Notes under the pieces: model-generated
Seen by the model: only the letters and a program-made list of their open reading frames with translations
Told to the model about the DNA's origin: nothing
The model's database searches: none
From: Cristatella mucedo
Lineage: Eukaryota > Bryozoa > Phylactolaemata > Cristatellidae
Length of the DNA: 64,000 bases
Direction of reading: 5' to 3'
Assembly: GCA_009760855.2 (NCBI GenBank)
Contig: WPIO01000005.1
Coordinates: 5,876,001-5,940,000, forward strand
Translations under genes and position numbers: made by a program
In this document: positions 11,841 to 25,800 of the stretch, piece by piece
Layout of the letters: each line of letters begins with the position of its first letter
Numbering within the stretch: position 1 is the first letter of the stretch

Positions 11841-13021
11841 TTGCTTAGGGTATACAACGACCTACTTAGGAATGCAGACGTGGGTAGAGTGTCTCTGATT
11901 TGTTTGCTCGATTTTTCGGAAGCTTTTAATACCATCGATCACAAAGTTCTTCTACTAGAGCGCCTCTCATCTCGCCTGGGCATCACTGGCACTGCTCTGC
12001 AGTGGTTCAGGTCCTATCTCAGTGGGAGACTCCAGAGTATTGACGTAAATGGACAAAGATCATCTGAAGTACCTCTCTGAAATATGGAGTACCTCAGGGC
12101 TCCGTGCTAGCTCTGGTTCTTTACACGGTTGACACTCTCCCTCTTGCTGATGTGATTGCCAAGCACAATCTAGGCTTTCACTTGTATGCGCATGACACTC
12201 AGTTGTACCTTTGCTTTGATCCCTCCCAGCCTTCGAGCACCTCAAACTCTCTCAACTCACTTGCTGCATGTATTGACGACATCTGCACATGGATGGCAGC
12301 AAATTTTCTAAAATTTAATGACGATAAAACTAACTTACTAGTTATGGGCAAACCCAATGTGATTCACAAATTGGAAAGGCTGAAGCTCGAAATTGGCTCT
12401 GCCAGCATATCTCCTGTTGAATCAGCTCGAAATCTAGGTGTCATATTCCAAAGCAACCTCTCGTTATACGACCATATCAGCTTCACAGTCAAATCTGCCT
12501 ATTTTCAGCATCATAACACTGCTAAAATTCGGGCTTGTTTAGATAAGGATACCACGTCCAAGTTGGTCCATGCATTCGTGACATCCCGTCACGACTTCTG
12601 CAACTCACTGCTTACTGGCCTACCAGCATATGCGATCAGGCGATTGCAGCTGGTGCAAAACTCTGCAGCTAGGCTTGTCTGTCGTGAGCGTCGCAGTTGC
12701 AACATTACTCCACTTCTCGCCGACCTGCACTGGCTACCAGTCAAGCAACGGATTGACTTCAAGGTTTTGTCGCTCACTTTTAGGTCCCTTCATTCTATGG
12801 CTCTAGCCTATCTCTCCGACATACTCCCCCATCAGGCCAAGCATCGTACCACCTGCTTTTCGGAATCCCACAGCCTACAAATACCTCGTACAAACCTTAA
12901 ATCCCTTGGAGACCGTGCATTTAGTTCGTATGCTCCCAAAGCCTGGAACTCCCTCCCGACCTGCGTCAGAACATCCCCTGACCTGACCACATTTAAAAAG
13001 AACTTAAACACACCTATTTAG
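11841..13021 (+). pseudogene. LINE reverse transcriptase ORF, frameshifted
   Basis: Two frames together encode about 385 residues of RT. The first (11841-12080) carries the fingers/palm motif LLDFSEAFNTIDHKVLL. The second (12104-13021, 305 codons) carries the region where the catalytic YADD should be; here it reads YAHDTQLYL, so the first Asp is His. It then continues through the C-terminal domain (LVQNSAARLVCRE). A 2-base insertion at about 12076 ('acctctctga' against 'acctctga' in the 54- and 57-kb copies) splits the frame. The frameshift and the YAHD change make this copy inactive. Confidence 0.85.
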
Positions 13022-13212
13022 GACAGCATTTAGTGGGTCCCTGTGATTCGTCCTTGATGTGCTTATGCATGCTGACACTGTGCATGCTGCCACTAACATT
13101 TGCATGCTGACCCTGTGCATGTCACCCCTAACCATATTATTCATTTTGTTTGTTTTTCAATTATGATTTTACTTACCATTCAATTGCATCAATTTCCCTT
13201 TGCAGCAAATGT

Positions 13213-13252
13213 AAAGCGCCTAGAAAGAGATTAAGTTCTCTAGGGGCGCTTT
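13213..13252 (+). other. Conserved 3' hairpin of the LINE
   Basis: An 8-bp stem AAAGCGCC/GGCGCTTT extends inward with TAGA/TCTA around a bulge. The same hairpin closes nearly every LINE copy in the window, usually just before an (ATT)n run. In L2/CR1-type elements the 3' end is recognised by the element's own RT, so this is the likely recognition structure. Confidence 0.65.
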
Positions 13253-13629
13253 ACCAAGTGCATTATTATCGTAATGATGTGGAAAAGTGTCAACAATCTT
13301 CCGAATACTCGTCCCCATACTTAGCAGAATCCCCAGATTTTTAAACATGGGTGAGATCTTTATTCCATTTTCTTTAATGAGATTTTTTTTGCCAGAATGG
13401 ATAACTAATTACCTTTTCGATATTATACCATAGGCAATAACGATTCAGGTTATGAAAGACTCGGGTTAAGAGAGGGAACCGATTACGTTAGTAACCCAGC
13501 ATCATAGTGCAATTGAGGTGCAACAACTTGTCTATTGGCAGCAAGGTTAAGCAAATCCAAATTATGCACTAAACTAACTCTTCTTGTTATGCATTCCACC
13601 CACTAACTAGCCCAACACTACGGTTAACA

Positions 13630-13790
13630 CTGCATGTCACGTCTAACCATCTTATGCTTGTTGATATTCTGAATGCTACGCCTAACCATTTAATAATGCT
13701 GCCATGACAGCATATTTACAAGCTTAGAAAGAGATTAAGTTCTATGAGGGTGCTATACAAGTGTATAATAATAATTATTATTAAGCACAT
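13630..13790 (+). mobile_element. LINE 3' end, diverged, 5'-truncated
   Basis: Shows the UTR motifs 'aacactgcatgtcac' and 'acgcctaaccat', then 'agcttagaaagagattaag' and 'gggtgctatacaagtg', followed by (AAT)n. The tail variant 'gtgctatacaa' is intermediate between the usual LINE tail and the SINE tail. Confidence 0.65.
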
Positions 13791-14652
13791 ACACAAAATA
13801 TTAAGCTTTTCAATATTACAAGCCAGGTTTTATTATCATGGTGCAATGTAAACATAACGCACTATGCATCTGTACACATCGGCTTAAAATGTGAAGAAAC
13901 AAAGCTTAAATGGCACCCGGTTTGCCAGAAAATGGTTATATGCAAGATTTCAATTATATCATGGTTACTTGATGTGGTTATAAGGCACATCAAGGTCATC
14001 GCCAAGATAAAGCTGTCAGAAATAGTAACAATATTTGAACGGGTACAATCAGTTTTAACCAGCTCAGTAAAACTTTCATAGAAAACAATAAATATATATA
14101 TATATCTATATAGCAAACTTCTGGACGCTTGCCTGATACACTGCCTGACAGACTACCAAAACTTTACAAGGGGTGGCTCAGCAGTGTGTGAAAGTTTCTG
14201 TCATTCCCGAGCAGAGCAGCCACAATAAATGTAAACTTGATTTTTTTTAATCAAGCAGTGTCTATCAGCAGCAAATAGCTTTGTTTGCGATGATTAGTCT
14301 GTGATTAAATGCAAACCAATGAAAGTGTTCACGGTCACGGATGATAACCAATGAAGTTAAAACATACCCCTAAAAGCTATGCTAAACCGGCATAGGTGTC
14401 TCAGCCATGCACAGAGTAGGATCTGCAACCAAAACGTGATACAACTGGCAGAACTGCAAAGAAAACCAACTAGATTCTACGATATATACACAGTATTGCA
14501 GCCAGCATGTATCTGGATGCACAACCTTCATCCTCAGCACACAAAAGCATACAAGCCTTAACAAATATGTTGCTGCTCGAATAAAGGAGCCACTGTTAAT
14601 AGTTCAACGCACAATTAATGCTCATGAGCAAGCACCGTGCCTACTTCTTAGC
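13791..14652. other. Region downstream of the dve-like stop codon
   Basis: This probably contains the 3' UTR of the minus-strand homeobox gene. On that strand an ATTAAA lies at 14246-14251 (about 400 bases after the stop) and an AATAAA at about 13829-13834. Either could be the poly(A) signal; I cannot decide between them. No other feature was recognised. Confidence 0.3.
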
Positions 14653-16038
14653 CTAGTAAGTAGGCTGGCTGATGGACGACGCTAGTATGCACAAATCTGG
14701 ATGACTCTGACTTAGACGCATCCGCTTCACCTTGGCTCGATGATTCTTAAACCAAAGCTGAATATTCTTTGGAGTCAACTTTGGGTAACGAGAACGAAAT
14801 TCACCTCTGTTTAAATCCTCACAGATCTGTTCAATAACCGAATGTGATGGATGGGTATCTGTACCGAACCATTGCTCCAGTTTAGGAATCTCTGACACAG
14901 GATCAATAAATGCTCGATGCCGCTTCTGACGTTCACCGTTCCTCTGCTTGGTATAATCGTGCGCCTGTTCACTTTTAAAGAAAGGGTGCAGTAACGATGC
15001 AGCCGAGTTCACGTAAGATGCAGCGAAGCCACTATAAGGAAACCGGCACTCAACGGGAGTGCTTGCTACTGCACCGTGCATAGCAGGTGCACCGAGCATG
15101 GAAGAAGGTGGGCTGGATGCACCGGAAGAACTTCGGCTGGATTTGCTCATATCACTGTCACTTTCCTTTTTAATGTCCATGGCATAAGGAGCATTAGATG
15201 CACCGTCCGGTGGTAAAGCATCGCTAGCAGACTGCTCACCTGTCGTATGGTTTCTGGTGCTACTTTTTGGCATAGTGAGGTCTTCTGCCTGCATATTTTC
15301 ATCAGGGGCAGCTGAGCTGATGACATCGCAGTCATCATCGTCTTCAGAGTCGTCATCGGTACTGCTCGTGTAGTACGTGCTGCCTGCTTGAAGCACCACC
15401 GAGCTGCTCTGCAGTGGTGGCTCAGTTTCGCCACTGCTACTGGTAAACATTACCTGCAAGGGTGCTACAGATGGCTGGTATTCTTCGGCCCGATCTGGGA
15501 CCTTCTCCACAAATTGGTGGCTGCTGTTCATAAACACCGGTGGTGCATCAACTGCTATTTCGCTGTGATGTGGATCATGTGGATCGTCATCGTCGTCTGA
15601 CTCCTCTTCATCATAATCATGGCAAGCTTCTTCAGCATATGTATCTGGTGCATTCCTACGCATACGCCGCTGAGCAGCTCGTGCATTTTTGAACCAGTAC
15701 ATAATATTAGTTAAATCCAATGGCTTTGAACTCAGGCGCCTTGGCTGCGAGTTCAGCTCCTGAAGATACTCTACCATCTCTTGCCTTGTTGGATGACGGT
15801 TAATGCTAAACCATAAATTGAGCTTGGGTAACTCCAAGTCAGGATCGAAATAGATACGCAGTCGGGACTTCGATGGTGTGCGTGGTAAGGGAATGGGCAC
15901 TACCGATGGTAAATTATTGGTCTGCAAAGACCGTGGGAAGGTTTCACCAAAAGCACTTTCATTATACCATTTATAAAACGATGCCCTCACTTCGGGTGAT
16001 GCATCAATGCTGCCAGTCACTATCTTTTCGACGACCTC
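14653..16038 (-). CDS. dve: dve-like terminal exon: CUTL end, both homeodomains, stop
   Basis: The acceptor 'ttttatctattatag' precedes GAG GTC GTC in phase 0. The exon encodes 461 residues. It completes the CUTL-like segment (EVVEKIVTGSIDASPEVRAS), then carries both K50 homeodomains, with an acidic, Ser-rich linker of about 240 residues between them. It ends ...SSISQPTY and a TAG at 14653-14655. Having both homeodomains in one uninterrupted exon is notable, since together with the linker they are about two-thirds of the protein. Confidence 0.9.
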   Translation of the reverse strand, partial: EVVEKIVTGSIDASPEVRASFYKWYNESAFGETFPRSLQTNNLPSVVPIPLPRTPSKSRLRIYFDPDLELPKLNLWFSINRHPTRQEMVEYLQELNSQPRRLSSKPLDLTNIMYWFKNARAAQRRMRRNAPDTYAEEACHDYDEEESDDDDDPHDPHHSEIAVDAPPVFMNSSHQFVEKVPDRAEEYQPSVAPLQVMFTSSSGETEPPLQSSSVVLQAGSTYYTSSTDDDSEDDDDCDVISSAAPDENMQAEDLTMPKSSTRNHTTGEQSASDALPPDGASNAPYAMDIKKESDSDMSKSSRSSSGASSPPSSMLGAPAMHGAVASTPVECRFPYSGFAASYVNSAASLLHPFFKSEQAHDYTKQRNGERQKRHRAFIDPVSEIPKLEQWFGTDTHPSHSVIEQICEDLNRGEFRSRYPKLTPKNIQLWFKNHRAKVKRMRLSQSHPDLCILASSISQPTY

Positions 16039-19000
16039 CTATAATAGATAAAACCAGATGGAGCCTCAGGCGATCTGACTTTTACAGCTAGGATGATTAA
16101 TATAAAATTTCACATCATAAGCTCACAAGTGCACAGCACCATCTGCTTTAGCTCAAATTAGGCGTCATACCTGAGCTATTGGGCACCCAGTGGTCTGAAG
16201 CAGGTCACGAGATTGCTTCACGAGTAGATGAAGCAATTTTTCCTTAAGGTCATCCGAAGGTCCACAACTGAAAATGGACATTACAATCTGACCAGATTGT
16301 TCGAAATGCACAGGAACCAAAGAGGCAACATAACACCTTAAAATGACATCAGACAAGCAGCAGGAGCAGAATCTAAGGCACACACCAAACTACAAGTTAT
16401 GACAGTGCATGGTCAGGCTATAAATAAACGACTGCATCAACCTAACATGACGGGCCAAAAACCAATCACGAAATTATATGCTTGCATGTCGACTTTCTCA
16501 CATGCTGCTGACTTTTTGAATTGCCCAGTCAAACAAACAAACTTCTGCTAGTACTGTCCTTGCAAGTTACTGACCTTGAAAGCCCGACAAAGTAATAACA
16601 AGGATATTTTGTTCTCAACAAGACAACAACAAAAGCACAAAGACGTACATTGTCATGGTGATCTTTAAAGTTGCCTGAGATGTCAGGTCGCCCAGGATGT
16701 CTTCAACAGTAGCACTAACGTTGTCCGTAATGCCATCAATTGGCATAGCCTTCCAGTTCTTGATATGTATTGCCCCTAAAGCAGGATAAACAAAAGATAA
16801 GACTATAATACTGCAATAATAATAATAATGATAATAATAATAATACTGCACAAAAAAGCATTCCGATCTTATCCGGATTTTAACATATCATATATGCTTA
16901 TTTATAGCCCAAGAAAATATACCGGCATCGTGAGCATGCAAAGTGGTTACTTACTACCTTATGAAATGAGTTGGAAAACAATGTTGATCGCCTCCTGACA
17001 TTTATGTTTGGTGCATGGGGCATTTTTATTAGTGATGCATGCTTGCGAAAGAGCTACTTCATAAAAAACAAAGAGTACGTTCTGCACCTATTTGCAGCAC
17101 ACATTCATTCCGAAAAGAATGCACACAGGCACAAGCCACCATAATAAATGGGAGATGTGCCCAAGAGCTAGTTGGAGCCAAGTGAACTTAAGTAATGCAA
17201 AAGCAAGTGCCTACTACTGAGAGCTCATGGTTAAGATTGAAAATGGTACAAACAAGAAGTCTAATAGCCGAATGGCCAAAAATGGGTAAACACATCGACT
17301 TTTATAAATTTGTCTATTAAAACATACATGCTATAAATGCAATCCCTAAGTTTGGTTATTGAGAGATGACCGGAACACGGTAAATAAAATTAATTCGTAA
17401 GACCCAGGAAGTAGAACATCGAGCTCAACAAAATAATTTTCTAAGAGAAATAACAGAACCCGAACTGCAGGTTTTCTGGTGAACTCTGTAAACAGAAGCT
17501 ACTCAGCCGTAAACGGACTCGCAGATCACTTCAAAACACAAAAAACGTCAAATTTCAAAATAATGAGACGCTCCTCGGGGTCAAACTTCCGGCTGTTATA
17601 ACACGATCAAAACGCGTAAACCCTATGGGGCAGGCCTAGCCCTGCCCAGCAGCTCATTGCAAACTGTAGCAAACCACTATCCGAGGCCCTAACCCCGTTC
17701 TGTTGCCGGAAATATGTTTACAATGGTATGCTTACATTGGCTCACAAACCAGAAGTGAGTATTGTTTGGCAACTAGACACGGATTGATAAATTACTGCCG
17801 CCGGGGCCACAGTAACTAAGGAATCCGTTCATTACCTACTGAATCCTGGGACCGATGATCAGGTTCTTGTGGTGGCCATTGGCATGAGGCGAATTGTCCA
17901 TCAGTATGGACCACAGTTCAGCCGGGCGCTCACCTGGTGACTTGGATTTAACTACTGCATCGTTCACTGAGAATCAGTGAGGAAATTTTAATTCGATTCT
18001 ATTTAAAGGAGTTCAAGTCATCATTTATGCCGTTTATAGAGAATTGTATAGGCAAACGAGTCAGACGCCCGGTTTTCATAGCTGGGCCCCTGCATGACAT
18101 CTGCTGCATGTGAACAAGCTATTGTGGATATGTTCTCTCGATTCTACCTAAGGGTCTTGTTAGGTTGACGTATTCCTAAGATATGTACTTACACATCATT
18201 CATGCATATCGACCTTAGTAGATACGACTTATTTTGATCAGATACTGGCTGTGTTTGTCATGCTAAGCCGTTGTCATTATTTCACTTAAATGTCCTGAAA
18301 ATGTCAGAGGTAGGCTAATAGTGACCCGATCAACTTGGAATTTGAAATATACGCTCCAAGGTATGTGCTTCAAATTTATGACGATAAGCCGAGTAGCACA
18401 GTCGTCTTGGTTATGGCATATATGCATTTGCAGCTTCAGTTATCTCTGAGTGTCTCCAAGAGGTGGTACTGTGTGCCACATCAATCCTTGCAGCTTGGCC
18501 AAACCCTTACCGATCGACTTGAAATTTGGAACGTAGGTTGGGCTCACCTGCCTCCGGAACGTGACCGGCTCATATTCGCATCATCCATCGGTTAGTATAG
18601 CTGCACGTCACGAACGTCCTTAAACCTGAGCTGGTGACAATTTCTATACTTAACACGCCAAAGTATTTTTCATTTTTCGAAGGTCACGCTTCTGAGCCAA
18701 GTCTCCTGCATCTTTTGAGGGGGTTGGCATAATTTGACAGTGAACGGTGTTGAATCTGTCGACATTTTAACATGGCCATGTTTGGCTAATGTCAGCCGAA
18801 AAACATGTCCTTGACTTGTATAGGTCATCAGAAGGTCAACGTGACAGTTACATTACACGCTTGCTGTTTGTGTCAATTCGCATGCCAATCGTTCCATTAG
18901 TATTTGAGAAATATCAATGTGCCGTGAGGGAGATAACTCCTTTAGGGGTGGAGCATAACTCCCACCTCTACAAACAGGAAGTCTAATAGCAGCTCTGGAA

Positions 19001-19790
19001 ATACACAAAACTCAATGATTTCAACTTTTTGGTTCATATAATTGGAGATGTAATGCTCTAAGATAGGATCAGAATTGCTTTTGAAGCTCAAATTATAGGT
19101 TCACGTTAACATTTCTCAACCGTGAGCAGTGAGCACAGAGTAAGGCATTTGGGAATACACAAGCTTGATGAGAACAACCGTGACCCAGCAGTGCTAGCGA
19201 CTTTTGTGGTAAAGGTAACAGTTTCTTATCCCTCATTAAACGGTAATTCACCAAAATCCTAATTATATTGTAAATGAGCACAAATGCAGTTGATTGGTAC
19301 ATCAGTATAGTCAAAAGCGATTCTGCTACACATCGTCCGAACATACAGTAGTCAGCGCTACACCTCAATTTGCTAAAAAGGTGCCTAGGTTGAGCAAGTT
19401 TGCATTTACACCATAGGTCAGTTTACGTTGCAAATTTAAATGTGAGTAACCGAATGCCGTGCGATACATAATCAGGTATCCATTTCCATGACCCCTACTC
19501 CACCCACAGTACGGTAAACCAAGAGCCCAATCTTCATCTTGCCTAAAATACCGGATAAGCTACTGGTTGACAGGACACCTTACACACGTGAGGTATTTAC
19601 TTTACTGCTTCAACAATTTCAAACAATTCTTGTGTCCGATAAGTTTTACATTATAGATAATAATTCGCTATATACAATAAAAATAACTGTCGAATGCTGG
19701 AGACTGTAAATTGTAACTCTTGTTTTGAATGCCTGCCTAGCAATATTGAATTAATCAAAGTTCCAACAATTCTCATCATCATTATTGGCA

Positions 19791-19844
<54 letters not shown>

Positions 19845-22800
19845 CAAAAATAAAATTCATTCGTATAGCACCCTAAGAACATAATCTCGATCCAGACGCT
19901 TCATATATATCGAAGGGCTCGAACCCACTAACTCGGTAGTCAATGGCAAGCTAATGCACCCCTAGCCAAACCAGGGTGGCAAGAACAAAGCTCAAATTTC
20001 GGTGATGCACAAACAGCTTATATGAACAAATTTACATCCATAAGTGGTTAAGACGTTAGCCCACCCACATGACACAAGCCACAGTGCACACGAAGCACGA
20101 CCGAAATAGAAAATACTAGTGTACTACTAAATCACGAGTAACATACCTTTGGCAGAAGTTGATTCTGGAACACTATAGCCCAGTTTGATCAATGCTGTCT
20201 GCACAATATCTCGGAAGAGACTGCAGCCTGGCACAACGGCATAGTTCTCGGTCAGCACATTTGTACTTGTATCTGGTTTTCGTCCTGATACTACCTTTTC
20301 CACAAGGCATCGAATGGGTAAAAGTTTCACTGAAAGAAACCCAATCACAAAATGAAATGAAGCTGGTTTTAGTTGCCTTGGATGTCAGCCAATATACTTA
20401 AACTAAACAATGATAAACAAACTCCTACTCATAGGAACAGGACCGTAAGCATGCAGCCGGACTAAAAGACTTAGCTCTTCTAATTGGGTATGCTGAAGTA
20501 GGACATTCTTCACGTGCTTGGAATTGAGGTCTCCTCTTTTATAACTGCTTGGTTTGACAGCTTCATTAATGGTAAATGTTGAGAAAATACTGAGAAGATT
20601 AATCCAACATTCAAATAATGGTTTCGGGAATATTTCAAAAGATACAAACGTTTGAAGTTAATTTTTTAGTTTTTACGAAATCAAGATAAAAGGATTGACA
20701 ACTAATATATTTACTGATCTCTGGATTGTATGCGACTTGTGTCGAAGGCAGCTAAACATTAGTACATCGAGGTACATTTTTGCAGCTTGTTGAGGTATAT
20801 ACTTGTGACTTTTAAACAGTTTCATTTACAGAGAGCTTCGTGTCTTGTAAATTCGGTAACTCAGCCAATACCGCACGAATCAACATGATATTTCAACTGC
20901 GAGTTCAGCTCTGCTTGCACACCAGTGTAGTTTCAACTTGAATTTAGGTTTTGCTATACATGTCATCAATTGTCCTTGAACGTTATATTGTGCAATCATG
21001 GACATGTATAGCAAAGCCCATCCCACCAAACCTCATCCATCTAATTAATCACCGGTGGACCGACATAGCTAGCCCAACTGAGCTCCAGATCACCTCTTGC
21101 CATCAAACTTGCCGACACCCTCACACCCGGTCACCTAGACCAAGAAGCACACCAGGGAAGACCATTCGACTCATGCCAGTTCGAATGGTGATAGTTGACC
21201 TCGTTCATTAGGTCTAGCATACAGCTGAGATAGCAGGTGCTTTCCTTTAGAGTATGCAGCTGACTTTGAATCAAGAATCGTGTTTAGATTCTGGTTACAC
21301 ATACGCCTAAAGAACGTCATTAGAGGAGGAACTACATTTACAGTACACGGACTATGAGCAGCCACTCTAGGGCACAACCACTACTTTCGAGGTAGGTAAT
21401 GAAAACCAGTATGCCGACGACCAAGCTGCTGTCTGTCGATGCCCTACTTTAACCAATATGCTGATGATACAAATAAACATACTACCAAACACATCAGAGA
21501 GTAATGAGTCAGGACAAGCAAGAGCTCTTGCATTAGCCTCTGTTCCACTGAAAGAACTGCACTATATTATAGCCATGCACCAGCCACACTAAACGAGGGT
21601 AGTGTAGACAATAGGGATACATAAAACACAAAGGAGTTACTGCTGCTTAACTGCTGCCAAATCGGATGACAAAGAAATCAAAAGGCTCTATCTAAATCTA
21701 AAGGTGAATAGTGGCCTATGTGAGTGTTCACAAAGAGCAAGAAAGGAAATGAACTGACCAGCCACTAGTGTGAAAGCTCGATTAACCACGGTTTCGAATG
21801 AAGGTCCAAGTTGCTAATTCAACACAGCAACTGCATGCACAGGCTTGCTCTGCCACTGGGTAATACTCAAACAAATGATCTCATTGTCACCAAATGGCTA
21901 ACAATCGCTTTCGGCTCGGGCTAATGAATGGCCATATCAAGCCCGGACTTCAGCCCTAAGTTAACAGCAGGAGAAAAGTGTCTCAATAGCTCAATTCCCC
22001 GGAGGAACGATCCATTAAAACAGAGGTTGCAGGGTCATTTCCTGCTAGAGACAAGAATTTTCAGCTCAGTCCCGGCAGACTGGACTCGGCCTCGGCCCTG
22101 CAGATTCAGCTTCTACAAGCTGGGATTTCGGTTGAAAACCTTGTTGGGAATTGTAAATACATTCAATCACAAAGACTCATTGTCAGTCAGAATAGCCGAT
22201 GCGGTAAAGATGTTTGCCATCGCGACCAGTAGGCCTAGGGTCAACACAAGAACTCATACATAGAACTTCTTATTATGAGGAAGGCCCGGGAGGCTTAGGT
22301 TCAATATCGAGGCTCAGGCACATGCCTCACTTGGAGTAAAGTGCACTGCAAACTTTCCATTGGACCACAGTTTACATTACACAGCCTGGCTGGTGGCCAA
22401 ACTTTTTTTTAATTTTTATTATCGTGTTAATAACTGCTCACCAGTTAAAAACGACCAGGTGGAGACCAGTGGAGGTTTCTAATATCTTCCGAGTACAAGA
22501 AGTAAAATGTATTTCAGCCGAACTCCAGACCTATTGAACAATGTATCACAAATCCTTTGAAGATCAGAGCCCTAATTACAGTTTAAGCAGATCCTTCCAA
22601 AATATTTCCAGCTGTATGTGGGCCTACTAAAGATATTAGGGACTTCCTGTAAATTTGAGATGGTCCTGTTTACATACGGAAGTGTAGGAAGGTTCACTAG
22701 TTTTATATCAAGCATGGACTGTCCTATTAAGAACGATTTAATCAAGAAACTACATGTCAACAACTTCGGAAGGCACTAAGAAATAAAGACGCTTTAACTA

Positions 22801-25800
22801 CCAGTTGCAATGCTTTTTGCTGAATAAATTTAGTAGCCATATATGTAGCAGAGAGCTAAGCTGAGACATTAAAAGCCTACATATATAAATGGCTACTAAG
22901 CAAACAACCTAAACACCACCAGAAATTAACAACACGTTCACAGCTACTAACAATGCATTTCACAAAGATGCTAATGTATAGTCGGGAATGTAATAATTAT
23001 ATTAGGTTGTTTGGGTATCTTCATATGAGAACCTAATCTCTAAAGGGACACTTGACTACTTGTTGCAAGAGAATCAGTATCCAAGGGCTAGTGACAAGCA
23101 TGGTATCAAACATGCAAAAGCAAACAAGTCTCATGATTAGGCCAGCATTCTAAAGCAAACATAAAGACACTCATGGCCACGGGTTAGAGTAAGACCAACC
23201 AATGGCAAGTAAAATACACCGGATCATGCACAGGTATGCAGGCAAAGCACACCGGAAAAACGAGAAGTTCAGTAGGGCACAGGTAAAGCTGACAGGAAAA
23301 TATGTATCTTTAGCCGAGACTTAAAGATGCAAGCAAGGTCGCATCCGGATTCAAGTTTCATACAGTGAGCATCCGAGCTAAAGGCTCGATTAGCCAAAGA
23401 TTTCAATTTAGTGCAAGAGATGGCAAGATGACTAGATGCCGAGGAGCTGGTGGTTCGAGAGCATGCTGGAGGAGCAATGAGGTCGGAAAGATAGGTTGGT
23501 GCTAGCGAGTTAAGTGACCAGTCAGCCAAACTGAGGATCTTGAAATCGATTCGGTGCTTGATAAGGAGCCAGTGCAGCTCCGACAGAAGTGGACTAAATG
23601 GTGGGATGTATGATCAAATCACAATATCACTAAGCGTAGTCTCTATATCTACACGAGAGGTCGAACAAAAAGGCCATGGATACAGTGAGGCTATACAATA
23701 TAAAGTAGGGATGATTCGAACACGGCACCTTTATATATCTGTATGATGTTCTAGACGGTCTTTTTAGACAGGGTCAAGACACAAAACGAATATGCATGTA
23801 ATGGTGAATTCAGACTCTTGTGGGCTTTGGCATGAGCTCATCTTCAATCAACGTTTCTAACAGGCGAGCCCCGTAAGTAGGACAGGAGGACACAACCACG
23901 ATTGGGGGAGAGGGATTGGCCAAGCCCTAGCTAACTTTGATATCACTGCCTGACCTTAAAATCCAATTATGCTGTTTGCTGCTAGCTAGAGCTGATGGCT
24001 GGCTGTAGCTTAACCCAATCCCCAACTACTGGGCAGGGTGACTTGAACTGGGATGCCTGGCGCTGGGCTAAACAGAAATTTTCTGCCAAAGGCCCGGGCT
24101 GAAAAGCAGATGCACTTACATACAGCAGAATAGCCTAACGATAAATACAGAGCTCAGAAGGCGCTCCCGAGATGGGACAGCAAAGCCTTAAGCAGGTACA
24201 AAACCGTCTGGGCTGCGGTTCCATGTCATCCACATATGCTTAACGATGCTCTCACTGCTGTAAGCTTGCTTACAAGACTACAAGCGGTACCTTAGGTTCA
24301 GACCTACTTAGCCACGACCTGCATTACATAGGACATAGCCTAAAGCTCACAGGATTACAGAATTAAAGAGCAACACTCAGTCATGTGGCAATAAGTTCAC
24401 TGGGCCAACAATGATTGTTTCAGACCAGGGAACTACCATCGAATGCCAAAACGAGTCTGCAACAGCACAGCTCAAATTAGCCTGTGCAATGACATTGACT
24501 ACAAAACATTGATATCCATGCTAGTGTAAGCCGAACATTAGATACATAGAAGGCAATGTAAACATACACGTAATCTCAACAGTACTGGGACAGCTAAACA
24601 CTACTCGGTTGTCTGTGATTCTACAGCCCAGATTATGCTGAAGCAGGTGGCTACCACTCCTCAAATGAGAACGAACAATGTCTTTCAGCCATGCCAGCTA
24701 CTAGCTACCACTGGGCAGGTAAGCACAAGGTAAATTTGAACGGTTTTAGTCTGCTTTGCTCTAGCCATATCCTCCGACATGTTGCCTGCAAAGAGATTTG
24801 GCACTGTAACCTCCAGAAGCCACAAGGAAATTTCAGCCTGCTTGCTTGCATTGATAAGAATTATCCACTTTTGATGGCCAGGGTTATCTTCCAGCCTTCT
24901 ACGGGCTGATGCTCGAATCAATTAGACAGCCAAATAAGTCAAACAGCAACAAAACAAATTAGGAGTGCTTTCTAATTGCAAACAGAATCATTGTGTGAGT
25001 AGCTGATTAATGAAAGCTGTCCTATTTAATTTCCTACGGTCTATGAATATACTTGGGCTAAAGACGTGCAATTCAGTAGTGTTTCACAAGCAAAGGAGGC
25101 AACGTCTTAAAAAACCTTTCTTCCAACACACGGCTTGCTTTTGCAAAGATGAGAACCATGACGAAAACCATGGCTGGCATACTAAAGAAGATAAACGACC
25201 TACATAGATAAAAACAGCTTATTCTGCCTGCGTTCAGTGCACATACCTAAAGTATCCCTAACATTTTATTTAAGCGTTATTTATATGAAATCGAAGCAAA
25301 TGGGTAGCTGTCATTTTGCAGCAGACCAAATGCTAATATGTAGCTGCACGTTTACACAGCTTAACACCAGCAAAGTCCGACAGATACAAGCCAGCTGAAT
25401 GGCTATTAGCTTCCAGACACATGGGGCAGCATACACGGTTTACAGTGGTTAGCCAGCCAAACGTCACCAAACTCATAGGTCAACGACCGTTCTGTACCTC
25501 CGGCAGAGCTGGGGGTTGAAGGCAAAACTCTAGATGACGTGGAAGCTGAACTATCTGGTACTTCGCCGGCCATCACTTGAGCACGATCTGGACGCTGCTT
25601 GTGATTCTAAAACAACATAACAAGAAAATCTCACGTAGGCTTCACTAGAAAATGGGAACTGGAGAACGGGCTTCGTGGTATACTCGAATATTCTCATCGA
25701 TAAAAATAAAGTAAAATAAGTCTAAGCTCCAACGGTTCACCGACGCTGCTCAACCCTAGACAATATTCTTTTGGGCAGCACTGTGGCCTGAACACCTCTA

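Larger units (their letters stand above)
11690..13280 (+). mobile_element. LINE copy (L2/CR1-like) with RT and 3' tail
   Basis: This is the best plus-strand copy. RT sequence starts near 11690 (LSHYSSVSLPPFLSKTLER) and covers the FDTIDH-type motif (here FNTIDH, about 11925) and the catalytic-loop region. It ends with the RT C-terminal domain at 13020. The 3' UTR has repeats of 'gcatgctgacactgtgcatg', a hairpin tail at 13213-13252 and an (ATT)n-type end. There is no poly(A). The 5' end (endonuclease) is missing. Confidence 0.9.

Noticed and set aside
12104-13021. 305-codon ORF as a host gene
   Set aside because: It is the C-terminal part of a LINE reverse transcriptase, repeated in at least four other places in the window.
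15147-15600. Antisense and alternative-frame ORFs across the homeobox exon
   Set aside because: They are shadows of the 461-codon frame, with no domain of their own.
16165-16383. Longer reading of dve-like exon 5 that begins upstream of the acceptor
   Set aside because: The frame upstream of 16267 is open by chance; the TTTTCAG acceptor and phase 2 join to the previous exon give a continuous CMP-CUTL sequence.
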